Program-made: the position numbers and the translations under genes
The notes under the pieces: model-generated
What the model saw: the letters and a program-made list of their open reading frames with translations, nothing else
Databases searched by the model: none
Told to the model about the DNA's origin: nothing
Shown here: positions 16,309 to 25,156 of the stretch, piece by piece
Position numbering within the stretch: the first letter of the stretch is position 1
How the letters are laid out: each line of letters opens with the position of its first letter
Source: Oscillatoriophycideae cyanobacterium NC_groundwater_1537_Pr4_S-0.65um_50_18
GTDB taxonomy: Bacteria; Cyanobacteriota; Cyanobacteriia; Elainellales; Elainellaceae
NCBI GenBank assembly: GCA_016208305.1
Contig: JACQYI010000078.1
Location: forward strand, 310,001-374,000
DNA: 64,000 nucleotides
Direction: 5' to 3'

Positions 16309-17859
16309 ATGAAGCAATCAAACATACGTTCTCGATGGATGCTGGTACTGCTAGCAACGCTGGCGTTAGGCATTTTTTTTCGCGTTACCCATATCGATCG
16401 AAAAGTTTACTGGCACGATGAAGTTTTCACCTCCATACGGGCATCTGGCTATGTTGAGGAGGAAATTGTGGCGCAAGCTTTTTCAGGACTGCCGATCGCC
16501 CCCAGTGACCTGTTGCAGTACCAGAAACTCACGCCCGATCGCAGTTGGCGAGAAACCTGGCATGCCCTGACGACCCACCCAGAACACCCACCGCTCTATT
16601 ACCTGCTGTCTCGCCTTTGGATGGAAGGGTTTGGCAGCAATCCTACCGCTACACGTAGCCTATCTGTCCTGTTTAGCCTGCTTGCGTTTCCGGCTCTGTA
16701 CTGGTTGTGTCAAGAACTATTTGGCAGCGCTGAGGTGGGGTGGATGGCGATCGCCCTCTTTGCCGTCTCTCCCTTTCATGTGCTTTATGCTCAAGAGGCG
16801 CGTCAGTCGAGCCTGTGGACGTTGGTGATTTTGCTATCAACGGCCTTGCTGTTGCGTGCCCTGCGCCGTCAGACTTGGGCAGATTGGGGGCTGTATGCGC
16901 TAACCGTTGCCCTTAGCCTTTACACCTTTCTACTGTCGGTGCTTTTGCTGCTCTGTCACGGCCTGATTGTGCTTCTAGCACGTCCTTTTGTGGGGCGATC
17001 GCTCCAGCGGTTTCTGCTGGCGCTGGGGATGGGCGCGATCGCGTTTGTCCCTTGGCTGAGGGTGATCATTCAAAATCAGTCTGAGATGCAATCCAAAACC
17101 CTATGGATGAAAGCATCGCCGCCTAAATCACTGCTGATCAAGTTTTGGGGGCTACATCTCAGCAGCGATTTTGTCGATCTGGGATTGCCGCTAGACCACT
17201 TTTACACCTTTGCAGTGCCACCTTTGATTCTCATCCTGTTGGGTGTCTCTCTTTGGGTGCTTTGCCGTCATCAGCCGTTTCAGACTTGGTTCCCGGTGGT
17301 CTTGCTGGTTGGGGTTCCGGCGATCGCGCTCATGCTGCCCGATCTGGTGCTGGGAGGCCAGCGATCGATTACGACGCGCTATTTTGCCCCTACGTTAATT
17401 GGCGTGCAGTTGGCGGTTGCCTATCTGATCATGGACTGGATGCGGCATTCCTCTCACGGGAAGCGATATCTGGGTCGGGGTTTGCTGGCGCTCTTGCTGA
17501 CCGTGGGCGTGATTTCCTGTAGTCTGAGCTGGCAAGCTAAAGCCTGGTGGAGCAAAGGAGTTAGCAGCGCCAATATTGAGGTGGCAGAGTTTCTAAATCA
17601 GCTGCCTCAACCTACGGTCGTTAGCAGCTTGGGCGACACCACCCTCGGCAATGTCATTTCTCTCAGCTATTTGCTCAAAGAGAAAGCCCGCTTGCAGCTA
17701 GTGGTCGAACCCAATATTCCCAACTTAGCGGGTGGAGGCGATCGCTTTCTGTTTCATCCCTCAGAGCCGTTAATCCAAAGACTCCAGGACACCTATTCTC
17801 TCAAACCTGAGCCGATCGCGCAGTTTAAGGGAGAATTGCTCAGGCTGGTTGACTTTTAG
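16309..17859 (+). CDS. GT39-type (PMT-like) integral membrane glycosyltransferase
   Basis: The 516-residue protein has a first membrane helix (WMLVLLATLALGIFF), then the catalytic loop VYWHDEVFTSIRA with the Asp-Glu typical of GT-C enzymes. HPPLYYLLSRLW and YAQEARQSSLW are further family marks. About ten more hydrophobic helices follow, to about residue 405, then a soluble C-terminal domain (residues 415-516). Enzymes of this kind transfer sugars from polyprenyl-phosphate carriers to proteins or lipids at the outer face of the membrane. Substrate not known. No sugar-synthesis cluster surrounds it. Confidence 0.88.
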   Translation: MKQSNIRSRWMLVLLATLALGIFFRVTHIDRKVYWHDEVFTSIRASGYVEEEIVAQAFSGLPIAPSDLLQYQKLTPDRSWRETWHALTTHPEHPPLYYLLSRLWMEGFGSNPTATRSLSVLFSLLAFPALYWLCQELFGSAEVGWMAIALFAVSPFHVLYAQEARQSSLWTLVILLSTALLLRALRRQTWADWGLYALTVALSLYTFLLSVLLLLCHGLIVLLARPFVGRSLQRFLLALGMGAIAFVPWLRVIIQNQSEMQSKTLWMKASPPKSLLIKFWGLHLSSDFVDLGLPLDHFYTFAVPPLILILLGVSLWVLCRHQPFQTWFPVVLLVGVPAIALMLPDLVLGGQRSITTRYFAPTLIGVQLAVAYLIMDWMRHSSHGKRYLGRGLLALLLTVGVISCSLSWQAKAWWSKGVSSANIEVAEFLNQLPQPTVVSSLGDTTLGNVISLSYLLKEKARLQLVVEPNIPNLAGGGDRFLFHPSEPLIQRLQDTYSLKPEPIAQFKGELLRLVDF

Positions 17860-17991
17860 CTGTCATTGATCAAAAGCTCAGTGGGCTGCCCTCTGATGCT
17901 CAAAGCTAACAGCAGATGAACTTCTGCCCCTCTTTTGAAGGGTCATGAAAAGCGTATGCTTTAAATCTGGGTCAATTTTTATTCTCTGCTC

Positions 17992-18786
17992 ATGACTGAT
18001 ACTCTTCCCCTCACGGGTAAAACAATTTTGATCACGCGGGCTGCCGGACAGTCTAGCCAGTTTACGCACCTGTTGCAGCAGCAGGGCGCGACGGTAGTAG
18101 AAATGCCTGCCCTAGAAATTTATCCGCCCTCAAGCTGGGAAGCTTTAGATGAAGCGATCGCTCAGCTCCACACCTTCAATTGGCTGATTTTGACCTCTGT
18201 CAATGCCGTAGACTATTTTTTTGAGCGGCTGATGGCTCAGGGTCAAGATCTAGCGCTATTGGCACCCTTAAAGATTGCTGTGGTTGGCCAAAAAACCGCA
18301 GCTCGGCTGATGCAGCGAGGCGTTGAGCCAAACTTTATTCCGCCTAGTTTTGTGGCCGATTCTCTGGTGGAAAGCTTTCCCGATCGCCGCCATCTGAGCA
18401 AAATGAAGATCCTGTTTCCCCGTGTCGAAACCGGAGGGCGAGAGGTGTTGGTGAAAGAGTTTACGGCAGGTGGCGCAGCAGTGGTTGAGGTGGCGGCCTA
18501 TCAGTCGGGCTGTGCCCGTGCGATCGCGCCTGAAGTCGCTGAAGCCTTGACGCAAGCCAAAGTTGAGGTGTTGACCTTTGCCAGCTCTAAAACCGTAGAA
18601 TGCTTTGCTCAGATGGTCAAAGCGGCTTTACCCAATTGGCAGCCCACCCCCTGCATTGCCTCTATTGGCCCACAAACCTCGGCAGCCTGTCAGACGCAGT
18701 TTGGCCGGGTGGATATTGAGGCTGCGGAATATACGCTAGAGGGACTAACGCAGGCGATCGTCGATTGGGCGAGTGCGCATGGGTAG
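17992..18786 (+). CDS. hemD: Uroporphyrinogen-III synthase
   Basis: The 264-residue protein fits HemD: GKTILITRAAGQSSQFTHLL at the start, WLILTSVNAVDYFFERL, IAVVGQKTAARL, ILFPRVETGGREVL, EVAAYQSGCA, LTFASSKTVECFAQM and IASIGPQTSAACQ. It closes and flips ring D of the tetrapyrrole precursor for chlorophyll, haem and bilins. Its end overlaps the start of coaE by 8 bp if the ATG at 18779 is used, indicating translational coupling. Confidence 0.94.
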   Translation: MTDTLPLTGKTILITRAAGQSSQFTHLLQQQGATVVEMPALEIYPPSSWEALDEAIAQLHTFNWLILTSVNAVDYFFERLMAQGQDLALLAPLKIAVVGQKTAARLMQRGVEPNFIPPSFVADSLVESFPDRRHLSKMKILFPRVETGGREVLVKEFTAGGAAVVEVAAYQSGCARAIAPEVAEALTQAKVEVLTFASSKTVECFAQMVKAALPNWQPTPCIASIGPQTSAACQTQFGRVDIEAAEYTLEGLTQAIVDWASAHG

Positions 18787-19384
18787 GCGCATTATTGGGC
18801 TTACAGGCGGTGTGGGCATGGGCAAAAGTACGGTTTCAAACTACCTGGCGCGTCGTTTGCCTGTCTTGGATGCCGACCTCTATGCCCGTGACGCAGTGGC
18901 GCTAGGTTCTCCGATTTTGGCAGCGATTGCCGATCGCTATGGAGCTGACCTTTTGCTGACAGAGGGGACGCTCGATCGCCGCCGTCTGGGGGAAATTATC
19001 TTTAGCGATGCAGTTGAGAAGCGATGGCTAGAGCAGCAGATCCACCCCTATGTGCGCGATCGAATTAGCAGCGAACTACAAAGACTGAGCGATCAACCGA
19101 TTGTGGTAGTAGTAGTGCCGCTATTATTTGAAGCCCAAATGACCGATCTAGTGACCGAGATCTGGGTGGTGCGATCGGATGGGGTGCAGCAGCAGCAGCG
19201 GATGATAGAGCGCGATCGCCTGACGCCAGAGCAAGCCCAGATCCGCATCGACAGCCAAATGCCGATCGCGCAGAAGATCGCGCAAGCCGATGTCGTGCTG
19301 GATAACTCGACGACGTTGGAAAGCCTCTATCAACAGGTCGATCGGGCGCTCATGCCTGGAGAACGGAACGAGCCGTTTCAATAA
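18779..19384 (+). CDS. coaE: Dephospho-CoA kinase
   Basis: The 201-residue P-loop kinase has IGLTGGVGMGKSTVSNYLA at the N-terminus, LDADLYARDAVA, then EQQIHPYVRDRI and VVVPLLFEAQMTDLV with the lid and sugar-binding segments. RMIERDRLTPEQAQIRIDSQ is the usual C-terminal signature. It adds the 3'-phosphate in the last step of CoA synthesis. A GTG at 18773 is an alternative start two codons earlier. Confidence 0.95.
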   Translation: MGRRIIGLTGGVGMGKSTVSNYLARRLPVLDADLYARDAVALGSPILAAIADRYGADLLLTEGTLDRRRLGEIIFSDAVEKRWLEQQIHPYVRDRISSELQRLSDQPIVVVVVPLLFEAQMTDLVTEIWVVRSDGVQQQQRMIERDRLTPEQAQIRIDSQMPIAQKIAQADVVLDNSTTLESLYQQVDRALMPGERNEPFQ

Positions 19385-19449
19385 GCGCAGTATCTTCTAA
19401 CTCAATCACAGACATAACTGTGACCCTTCCAGATATGAATCTGGCCATC

Positions 19450-19491
19450 ATTGAGAGTGCATTATTGAGAGTGCATTATTGAGAGTGCATC
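19450..19491. repeat. 14-bp unit repeated three times at the end of the TetR gene
   Basis: ATTGAGAGTGCATT occurs three times head-to-tail (19450-19463, 19464-19477, 19478-19491, last base changed). The array abuts the stop codon of the leftward TetR-type gene. Confidence 0.9.
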
Positions 19492-19492
19492 A

Positions 19493-20296
19493 TTAAAAGC
19501 TAGCCTCTACAAACTGCTTACCGCAGTCCTTACAGCGATAGCACTGCTTTCCCCGACGGTGCCCATTTTTAGACAACTGCTCAGATTGACAGTGAGGGCA
19601 AATCATTACTTTCATTACATGATTGAACCGATCGCCCTGCATAGATGGCTCTAAATATGACACTAGCAGATCTTCAATTTGTTGAATCAACTGTTGACGG
19701 TACTCCTGATCCGGGCTGCGAAGCGCTGCCAGCATCACTGCATTGCTGCTGTGGACACAGACTTCTGCGAGTAGGTTGCACTGTTCCTGGGGTAGGGTAG
19801 GCGTTCTTTGTTTCAGAATAGCTGCCATGAACTGAATCGCGTCCTGGGTCATGCTTTCATCGATCGATTGAAAAATCTGCCGAGACAGATAAAATTGCAC
19901 AAACACCACACGCGAGACAGGTTGCTGAAACAGGTCTACCATCGCCGTGACCAGAGCATGAATCATCTGGCGCAGGGGTAGTTGAACGATAGCGGGAATG
20001 TCTGCCTGTTTCCAAAAGGCATTGACTCGTTCGGTATGGCGTAGCTCCATTGCCTTAAAAATGGCAGCTTTATCGGGGAAAAACTGATAGAGAGAGCCGA
20101 TCGCCGTTCCTGCTTGGGCTGCGATCAGATGCGTTGTTGCCGCCTCATAGCCCACCTCATCAAATACGGCAGCGGCAGCATCCAGGATTTTTTCGACCCT
20201 GGCCTTACCGCGCTGCTGCTTGGGCTGACGACGCAAGTTAATGGCCGATTGCGTGCCAGGGGGTTCAACACTTGACGAATGTGAATGTTCTGTCAT
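19493..20296 (-). CDS. TetR-type regulator with a C-terminal IS1-like zinc ribbon
   Basis: The N-terminus is a TetR helix-turn-helix (RVEKILDAAAAVFDEVGYEA, then AAQAGTAIGSLYQFFPDKAA, about residues 33-80), followed by a helical ligand-binding domain to about residue 225. The last 40 residues are unlike TetR: ICPHCQSEQLSKNGHRRG then KQCYRCKDCGKQFVE, a CxxC-CxxC zinc ribbon of the kind found at the N-terminus of IS1-family transposases. The decayed IS1 element at 28.97 kb has the same pattern. I chose the ATG at 20296 (267 residues); a longer frame to 20392 would overlap the divergent gene. It lies 52 bp from that Rieske oxygenase gene and probably controls it. Confidence 0.85.
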   Translation of the reverse strand: MTEHSHSSSVEPPGTQSAINLRRQPKQQRGKARVEKILDAAAAVFDEVGYEAATTHLIAAQAGTAIGSLYQFFPDKAAIFKAMELRHTERVNAFWKQADIPAIVQLPLRQMIHALVTAMVDLFQQPVSRVVFVQFYLSRQIFQSIDESMTQDAIQFMAAILKQRTPTLPQEQCNLLAEVCVHSSNAVMLAALRSPDQEYRQQLIQQIEDLLVSYLEPSMQGDRFNHVMKVMICPHCQSEQLSKNGHRRGKQCYRCKDCGKQFVEASF

Positions 20297-20348
20297 ATTT
20301 TTAAAACACGACGGATCTTTCACAATTTTATCTTCAACGGAGAACACT

Positions 20349-21344
20349 ATGCAGTCGATGCTTCCGGGTGCGCCTTGGTTATTGGCGCACAAGTCGATGC
20401 TGAATGTGAATCAACCTCAAAAAATTTCTCTGTACGGGGTTGACTATGTGATGTGGAAAGACAAAGCGGGAGCCATTCAGGCGTTACCCAATGCCTGTCC
20501 TCACATGGGGGCAATGCTGTCAGAAGGCTGGTGTGACGTGCAAAAGGATGGCATGAGTACCGTCGTTTGTCCGTTTCATGCCCTGCCGTTTGATGCAGAA
20601 GGCTGCACCGTTTTACCTGGCGGCAAGAAAACATTACCTCAATTGAATCCTCTGTCGCTGATCATTCAGGGTGACTTTATTTGGTCGTATGGGGGATATG
20701 AACCGAAGATTCCTATTCCCACTGTGCTAAATGAAATTGCGAACCTATATTCCTTTATTGGACATACAGCCGATCGCCGTATTGAAACAGATTTGTTATC
20801 CCTGCTGCTCAACATGCATGATTACAACCATCAAAATGGTACCCATCGAGAGCTGTTTCGCATTACGGATATCGAGTTTCATCAGTTTATCGATCGCGGA
20901 CATCAGTCCGATGCCTTCTATGACATGCCTACTGCACCCTATAGCCTAATGGAAAAGTTGAGAAAACCAGATTTGTGCTTACTGCCTGCCACAATTAAAG
21001 CGCATCTAGAAAATCACTTTCCGTCTCTGGTGATCTTTCATGGAGAGATGCCGTTGGGTAAAGCCGCCCAGTGTCATATCTTTGTGCCGGAAGCTGAGAA
21101 TCGAACCCGGACTTATATTTTATTATTTGGTCAGGCCAAACATGCCATCTTTAAACTGCTTGGCGGTACCTATCTCAAATTTGGCAAGGTCGTTGTGGAT
21201 CAAGATGCAGATATTTTAGGCAAGATTTATCCAGGCACGCCTCAGAAAATCAAGCTAAATAACGAAGTGGGGATGGACTGGGTGCGACGAAATTTTGAAA
21301 GTTTCCCCGATATTGTCGCACCTAACCTGAGCCGATTGTCCTAA
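20349..21344 (+). CDS. Rieske [2Fe-2S] non-haem iron oxygenase
   Basis: A 331-residue protein with an N-terminal Rieske domain: ACPHMGAMLSEGW and VCPFHALPFD supply the Cys-His and Cys-His ligand pairs (about residues 48-90). The catalytic part has LLNMHDYNHQNGTHRELF, which carries His and Asp residues in the arrangement used for a mononuclear iron. It belongs with aromatic-ring or small-molecule oxygenases of the phenylpropionate dioxygenase type. No ferredoxin reductase partner is adjacent. The start at 20349 follows GGAG and leaves room for the divergent TetR gene. The substrate is unknown. Confidence 0.87.
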   Translation: MQSMLPGAPWLLAHKSMLNVNQPQKISLYGVDYVMWKDKAGAIQALPNACPHMGAMLSEGWCDVQKDGMSTVVCPFHALPFDAEGCTVLPGGKKTLPQLNPLSLIIQGDFIWSYGGYEPKIPIPTVLNEIANLYSFIGHTADRRIETDLLSLLLNMHDYNHQNGTHRELFRITDIEFHQFIDRGHQSDAFYDMPTAPYSLMEKLRKPDLCLLPATIKAHLENHFPSLVIFHGEMPLGKAAQCHIFVPEAENRTRTYILLFGQAKHAIFKLLGGTYLKFGKVVVDQDADILGKIYPGTPQKIKLNNEVGMDWVRRNFESFPDIVAPNLSRLS

Positions 21345-21581
21345 TCAGCTTGAGCCGGGTTTTAAGGATACCGAGTTACGGATACGGTCAAAATCTTATA
21401 TTTTCGTCAACCTGATGTAGATTGAGGCGCTTCAGAGCCGTTATTGGGCACTCTAGGGAGCGTGGATTAAATCAATCTAGACGTTTGGGTGTGGCAGCAC
21501 AGCATTGCGTCACTTCCAAAAGCAACCGTTTGGGTCGGATTGAATCCCTGTTCCTGACAATCAACAGGTGAGAACTAGTAC

Positions 21582-22895
21582 ATGGATAAATCCATTATTC
21601 AGCTGATTGACGAGCTACCGGCTGACAACATTACAGTCAAAGTCCTCAAAGCGCTTGATTTTGTCGTCCCAGGTCAGTGGGATAACCTCGTCGGATTTAA
21701 TCAAAGCGTCCGTGCGATCACGGGAGAGACAGACAATACCGTTATTCAAAAAATTAGCGATCGCGCTCAGGCACTTTACCGTGACCCGCAGAAAGGCTAT
21801 CAGACTGCTATTAGGCTCTATCAAACCATTGATAAAGCAGACACCGCCATGGCAGCCGCAGCCCTCGCCAATAAAGTTGGTGAAAAGATTCAATTTCTCT
21901 CGTTTCTCAGCAACATTACACCCAAGGCTGACACCACTCAAAGCATTGATTTGGTGCTAAAAATTGCGGTAGAAATCATTGCCTTCTGCAACCTGAACGG
22001 CATACCTCAACCGAACCCTCAGATGTTTGCGACATCGCTAGCAGACAACTACAAAGGCGCATCTCTAATGCGTATGATTGCTTTGGTCTGTTTGGATGGC
22101 ACTTTACCCTTAGGTCCCAATTTTCTCAGCAAAATTCAAGAGATTATCAATAGTGCAGATGTCAGCGTGATCACGCAACATCCCCTATTTTTAGCGGTTG
22201 GCAACTTTCTACCAGGCAACAATCCCTCAGATAAGCTGGGTTTTATCAGACAGGGATTTAACTCCATACAAGGCTGGATGGGTAATCTAGTTGCCAACAC
22301 AGGGATTACGCCCCAATCGATCTCCAGTCATCTGGGCAACTTTATCCAGGTTGCCGATGATAATTTAGACGTTGTGGCAGCATTTCTAGATCAGACCACC
22401 AATTATTACGAACATACTGGCATTCAAACGGTTGCCCGCAGTCTGATTTTAGAAGCGCACACCCTCGTTAAAGCCGATATAGCAGCACAGGTTCATCAGG
22501 CAGCCCAGCCTTCCGCCAATGCCAGTTCAGCTCCCAATGCCAGCCCATCTGCCTATACCGTGGGTCAAACTGTAGAAGCCTGGTCTGAGGATGACGAAGA
22601 TTGGTATCAATCGACCATTGAAAAAATTGACGGTGATCAATTCCTGATTCATTACGTAGGCTACGGCTCATCGGATGACGAATGGTTAAGTGGAGATGAC
22701 CTCCGCATCCGCGATCGCAAAGATGCTGATAAAAATGGCTTTGCGGTCGGGCAAAAAGTCAAATGTTGGGATGACGAAGAAGAAGCTTGGTATTCTGCCA
22801 CAATCCAAAAGATTCAGGGTAAGCAGTATTTTATTCACTACATCGACTATGATTCTTCCCACGACGAATGGGTTGATCAGGACGAGATTTGTTAA
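21582..22895 (+). CDS. Protein with two C-terminal Tudor/Agenet-like domains
   Basis: The 437-residue protein has a helical N-terminal part (residues 1-300) without a family I recognise; it includes LNGIPQPNPQMFATSLADNY and GNFLPGNNPSDKL. After an Ala/Ser/Pro linker come two related barrels: VGQTVEAWSEDDEDWYQSTI with FLIHYVGYGSSDDEWL (about 326-375), and VGQKVKCWDDEEEAWYSATI with YFIHYIDYDSSHDEWV (about 388-435). The pattern VGxxVxxW..D..WY.A.I..I.....IHY.G(D)....DEW is that of Tudor-knot/Agenet domains that bind modified side chains in eukaryotes. No membrane segment or signal peptide. A terminator follows. Confidence 0.8.
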   Translation: MDKSIIQLIDELPADNITVKVLKALDFVVPGQWDNLVGFNQSVRAITGETDNTVIQKISDRAQALYRDPQKGYQTAIRLYQTIDKADTAMAAAALANKVGEKIQFLSFLSNITPKADTTQSIDLVLKIAVEIIAFCNLNGIPQPNPQMFATSLADNYKGASLMRMIALVCLDGTLPLGPNFLSKIQEIINSADVSVITQHPLFLAVGNFLPGNNPSDKLGFIRQGFNSIQGWMGNLVANTGITPQSISSHLGNFIQVADDNLDVVAAFLDQTTNYYEHTGIQTVARSLILEAHTLVKADIAAQVHQAAQPSANASSAPNASPSAYTVGQTVEAWSEDDEDWYQSTIEKIDGDQFLIHYVGYGSSDDEWLSGDDLRIRDRKDADKNGFAVGQKVKCWDDEEEAWYSATIQKIQGKQYFIHYIDYDSSHDEWVDQDEIC

Positions 22896-22925
22896 TCCAT
22901 AAACAAACGCCACTTTGACAGGTCT

Positions 22926-22966
22926 AAAACTCAAGAACCTTACCCCGTAAGATTCTTGAGTTTTTT
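22926..22966 (+). terminator. Rho-independent terminator after the Tudor-like gene
   Basis: A 12-bp stem AAAACTCAAGAA/TTCTTGAGTTTT extended by a further imperfect 6-bp stem with a CCC loop, ending in T6. Confidence 0.85.
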
Positions 22967-23090
22967 AATAGCGATGGCGATCGCCCAATTTCTTTGCATC
23001 AATACTTTAGGATGGGCGATCGCACTCATGCTTGTTTGCCCATTGCAACCCACAGATCAATCTGGCAACAACCTAATAGAGAATTAAGAA

Positions 23091-23175
23091 ATCTAACGTT
23101 TTGGCTGAACGGCTGCAAACAACTTTTGCAACACTACCAAGATCTCTCAGCAGTCCGCTCCATCCGGGTCGGTAT
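23091..23175 (-). other. Possible degenerate attC-like site after the APH-like gene
   Basis: On the reverse strand the segment after the kinase gene has GAGCGGACTGC, a spacer, then GCAGCCGTTCAGCC and AACGTTAGAT. The two inner boxes are imperfect inverted copies and the last has the GTTAGAT form of an attC right end. The matching left box is poor. A GGTAGTGTTGCAAAAG sequence inside (23123-23138) instead resembles an insertion-sequence end of the IS6 type, so the call is weak. Confidence 0.3.
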
Positions 23176-23186
23176 GCCGCGATCGC

Positions 23187-24209
23187 TCAATCGATCAATT
23201 CAACATTCTGCAAGTTCTCCAACGAAAGTAGATGGTGCAACACATGGTCATTTAAACCAAACTCTGTTGCTGCTTGTAGCCCATCCAGGACTTCTATCAT
23301 ACAAATGCACCGCATGACTGGCACCAGCAGATCAAACTCCTCAGAGGGAACGGGTCCACCGGCTGCTTGATAGGCTTGCAGAAATCTCACAGCCTTCTGA
23401 TAATCCAGCCTATGCTGACGCTTGTTCTTGCCAAAATCCCATGTCGCTCGACCTAAAGCATAGAATAGCCACTCGGCTTTGCATCCGTCCCAGTCCACTA
23501 CTGCACTAATCTGACCATCTTTGACCAGAATGTTGTTGCACCAGTAATCACAATGAGTAGGCGCAAAGAGTAGCGATCGCCCCGAATCTTGCAACCTAGC
23601 GACCCAATCTCGCAATACCTCTCTTTCCTGAGCAATGAATGTCCGTTTGGCAAAAATCTGCTCAGTGAGGGCACGCTTATCTGGGTCACTGACTGTTTCG
23701 AGAAATGCATCTGCCCGATGAAACAGTAGATTTTCGACCTCATTCCATCGCCACCAATGATTATTCTCCCAATTCAGCTCACAAAACCGGGGTTTATTGG
23801 GTCTTGGGCTTAAATCTGGATACTCTAGTCCAACCCGCTGCAACCGAGCGAACATTCGAGCCGCAGTCATGCACTCGGCTTCATTTTCATCGTCCAGCAT
23901 TCGCCCTGGCATGAAAGGAAATAGGGTAATCAGCGCACCATCATGCTGAAGATAAGTCGAACCATCATGAGTGGCAATCGGGGCTGGAACTTCTGGAACC
24001 CGTTGGCTGACGAATTGCAGCAGCCGATGTTCATAGGCAAGCGACGCTGCGGTATTGGTTGGATGGCTGATTCGTAGGACAAAAGCACTTCTATCACAAT
24101 TGAGACGAAATACTTGGTTCCACTCTCCACCCGTTAAAGTATCTATATTTTGAATACTCCCCACTGAATAGCATTCTTCAATTAATCGATAAAGCTGTGG
24201 AGAAATCAT
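23187..24209 (-). CDS. APH-family kinase (aminoglycoside phosphotransferase / homoserine kinase II type)
   Basis: A 340-residue kinase-fold protein. It has LTGGEWNQVFRL with the phosphate loop, FVLRISHP with the Lys/Arg position, LITLFPFMPGR as hinge, the catalytic segment THCDYWCNNILV (HxD....N), and the metal segment AVVDWDGC. The family phosphorylates aminoglycosides, homoserine, choline or other small alcohols. The catalytic HGD is HCD here, which is found in divergent members. It lies downstream of the VOC gene in the same direction, with an attC-like site between them. Confidence 0.85.
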   Translation of the reverse strand: MISPQLYRLIEECYSVGSIQNIDTLTGGEWNQVFRLNCDRSAFVLRISHPTNTAASLAYEHRLLQFVSQRVPEVPAPIATHDGSTYLQHDGALITLFPFMPGRMLDDENEAECMTAARMFARLQRVGLEYPDLSPRPNKPRFCELNWENNHWWRWNEVENLLFHRADAFLETVSDPDKRALTEQIFAKRTFIAQEREVLRDWVARLQDSGRSLLFAPTHCDYWCNNILVKDGQISAVVDWDGCKAEWLFYALGRATWDFGKNKRQHRLDYQKAVRFLQAYQAAGGPVPSEEFDLLVPVMRCICMIEVLDGLQAATEFGLNDHVLHHLLSLENLQNVELID

Positions 24210-24273
24210 GCTTCCTGTTTTTGTTTAGAAAAATGCTTCAAGCTTTTTTCTGTGTGATCTTGACATCAGTATT

Positions 24274-24381
24274 GACCTAACTGATAACCCAGCGGCATGA
24301 CGACCCCGCTCACTGGACGCAGATAACCTCTCGACCAACCAACCAATCTCATCGTTCCGGTGTAGCGACTGGTTAGGTGGC
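24274..24381 (-). other. attC-like recombination site between the VOC and APH genes
   Basis: On the reverse strand the 108-bp segment begins GCCACCTAAC and ends GGGTTATCAGTTAGGTC. The ends carry RYYYAAC and GTTRRRY boxes in the right orientation to follow the VOC gene, and inner arms CACCGGAACGATGA and TCGTCATGCCGCTG are imperfect inverted copies. The left box is an exact complement of GTTAGGTGGC at 25157-25166 on the other side of the VOC gene, as the rule for integrated gene cassettes requires. Confidence 0.5.
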
Positions 24382-24389
24382 GATTTACC

Positions 24390-25061
24390 TTACCAACTCA
24401 TAACAAGCGGCAATCCGGATCGAAAATCTACCTGTTTCCCTTGTACTTCTCCATCGAACCCAAGCTCTATAAAGTACTCCGTTCCTACCCGTAGCTTTAT
24501 CTGCTTTGTATTAACCACTGCTTGAAGTTCAGGTGACACATTATTTGCAGCAGGGCTGACCAACTCTACACGAGTAATTTCGCGTAAACCGATACTATGA
24601 TCGAGAGGTTGTGACTTCTCAACAGGATAGCGATCGGGACGTTGACCAAAGGGAGTCTGAAACAGCAACGGCTCAGTCAACACATCACTATTCTTTCCAA
24701 CCTTAATACTCATTGTTTTAGGTAAATAAGGCGGGTGATAGGCCCAACTGGAAAATGCAACTGTGGCATCAGAACCTATGACCGGACGCAAACAGATCCC
24801 AAATGGACATGCGCCATTGCTCCGATGCATCCATCGATCCCAAAGACGAGTGGGACGAATTAGCTCAGACCTTGCCTCTTCTGGATCGTGAACCCACAAC
24901 AACTCCAGCATTGCATTATGAAAGAAGAAACGGCGATTGGTTGTGCCCTGACCAGGATGGGTATTAGAGGTTCCCTCCACCAAACCGAATGATACTAGGC
25001 GCTCAGCTTCATAAGCACCAATGTCAGTCCAGATAAAGAGATGATCTAATTCAAATGCCAT
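24390..25061 (-). CDS. VOC-superfamily protein (glyoxalase-like domain)
   Basis: The 223-residue protein starts FELDHLFIWTDIGAYEAERL with the first His of the fold, then HPGQGTTNRRFFFHNAMLELLWV, a typical glyoxalase-like_3 beginning. The second half has PLLFQTPFGQRPDRYPVEKSQ, and a final motif GTEYFIELGFDGE. Metal-dependent lyases, dioxygenases and resistance proteins share this fold; the reaction cannot be told. It sits inside what looks like a mobile gene cassette of about 885 bp (24281-25165). Confidence 0.8.
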   Translation of the reverse strand: MAFELDHLFIWTDIGAYEAERLVSFGLVEGTSNTHPGQGTTNRRFFFHNAMLELLWVHDPEEARSELIRPTRLWDRWMHRSNGACPFGICLRPVIGSDATVAFSSWAYHPPYLPKTMSIKVGKNSDVLTEPLLFQTPFGQRPDRYPVEKSQPLDHSIGLREITRVELVSPAANNVSPELQAVVNTKQIKLRVGTEYFIELGFDGEVQGKQVDFRSGLPLVMSW

Positions 25062-25156
25062 AGCTTCAAAGCCACATGAGGATGAGCTTACTCAACTTCT
25101 TACGTTTAATGAATCCAACAGACAAGTTCTAATCGCCGACAATACCAATGACTTGA

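Noticed and set aside
22994-23317. Short + strand frames after the Tudor-like gene
   Set aside because: They overlap the APH gene in antisense and an attC- or IS-end-like segment; no convincing homology.
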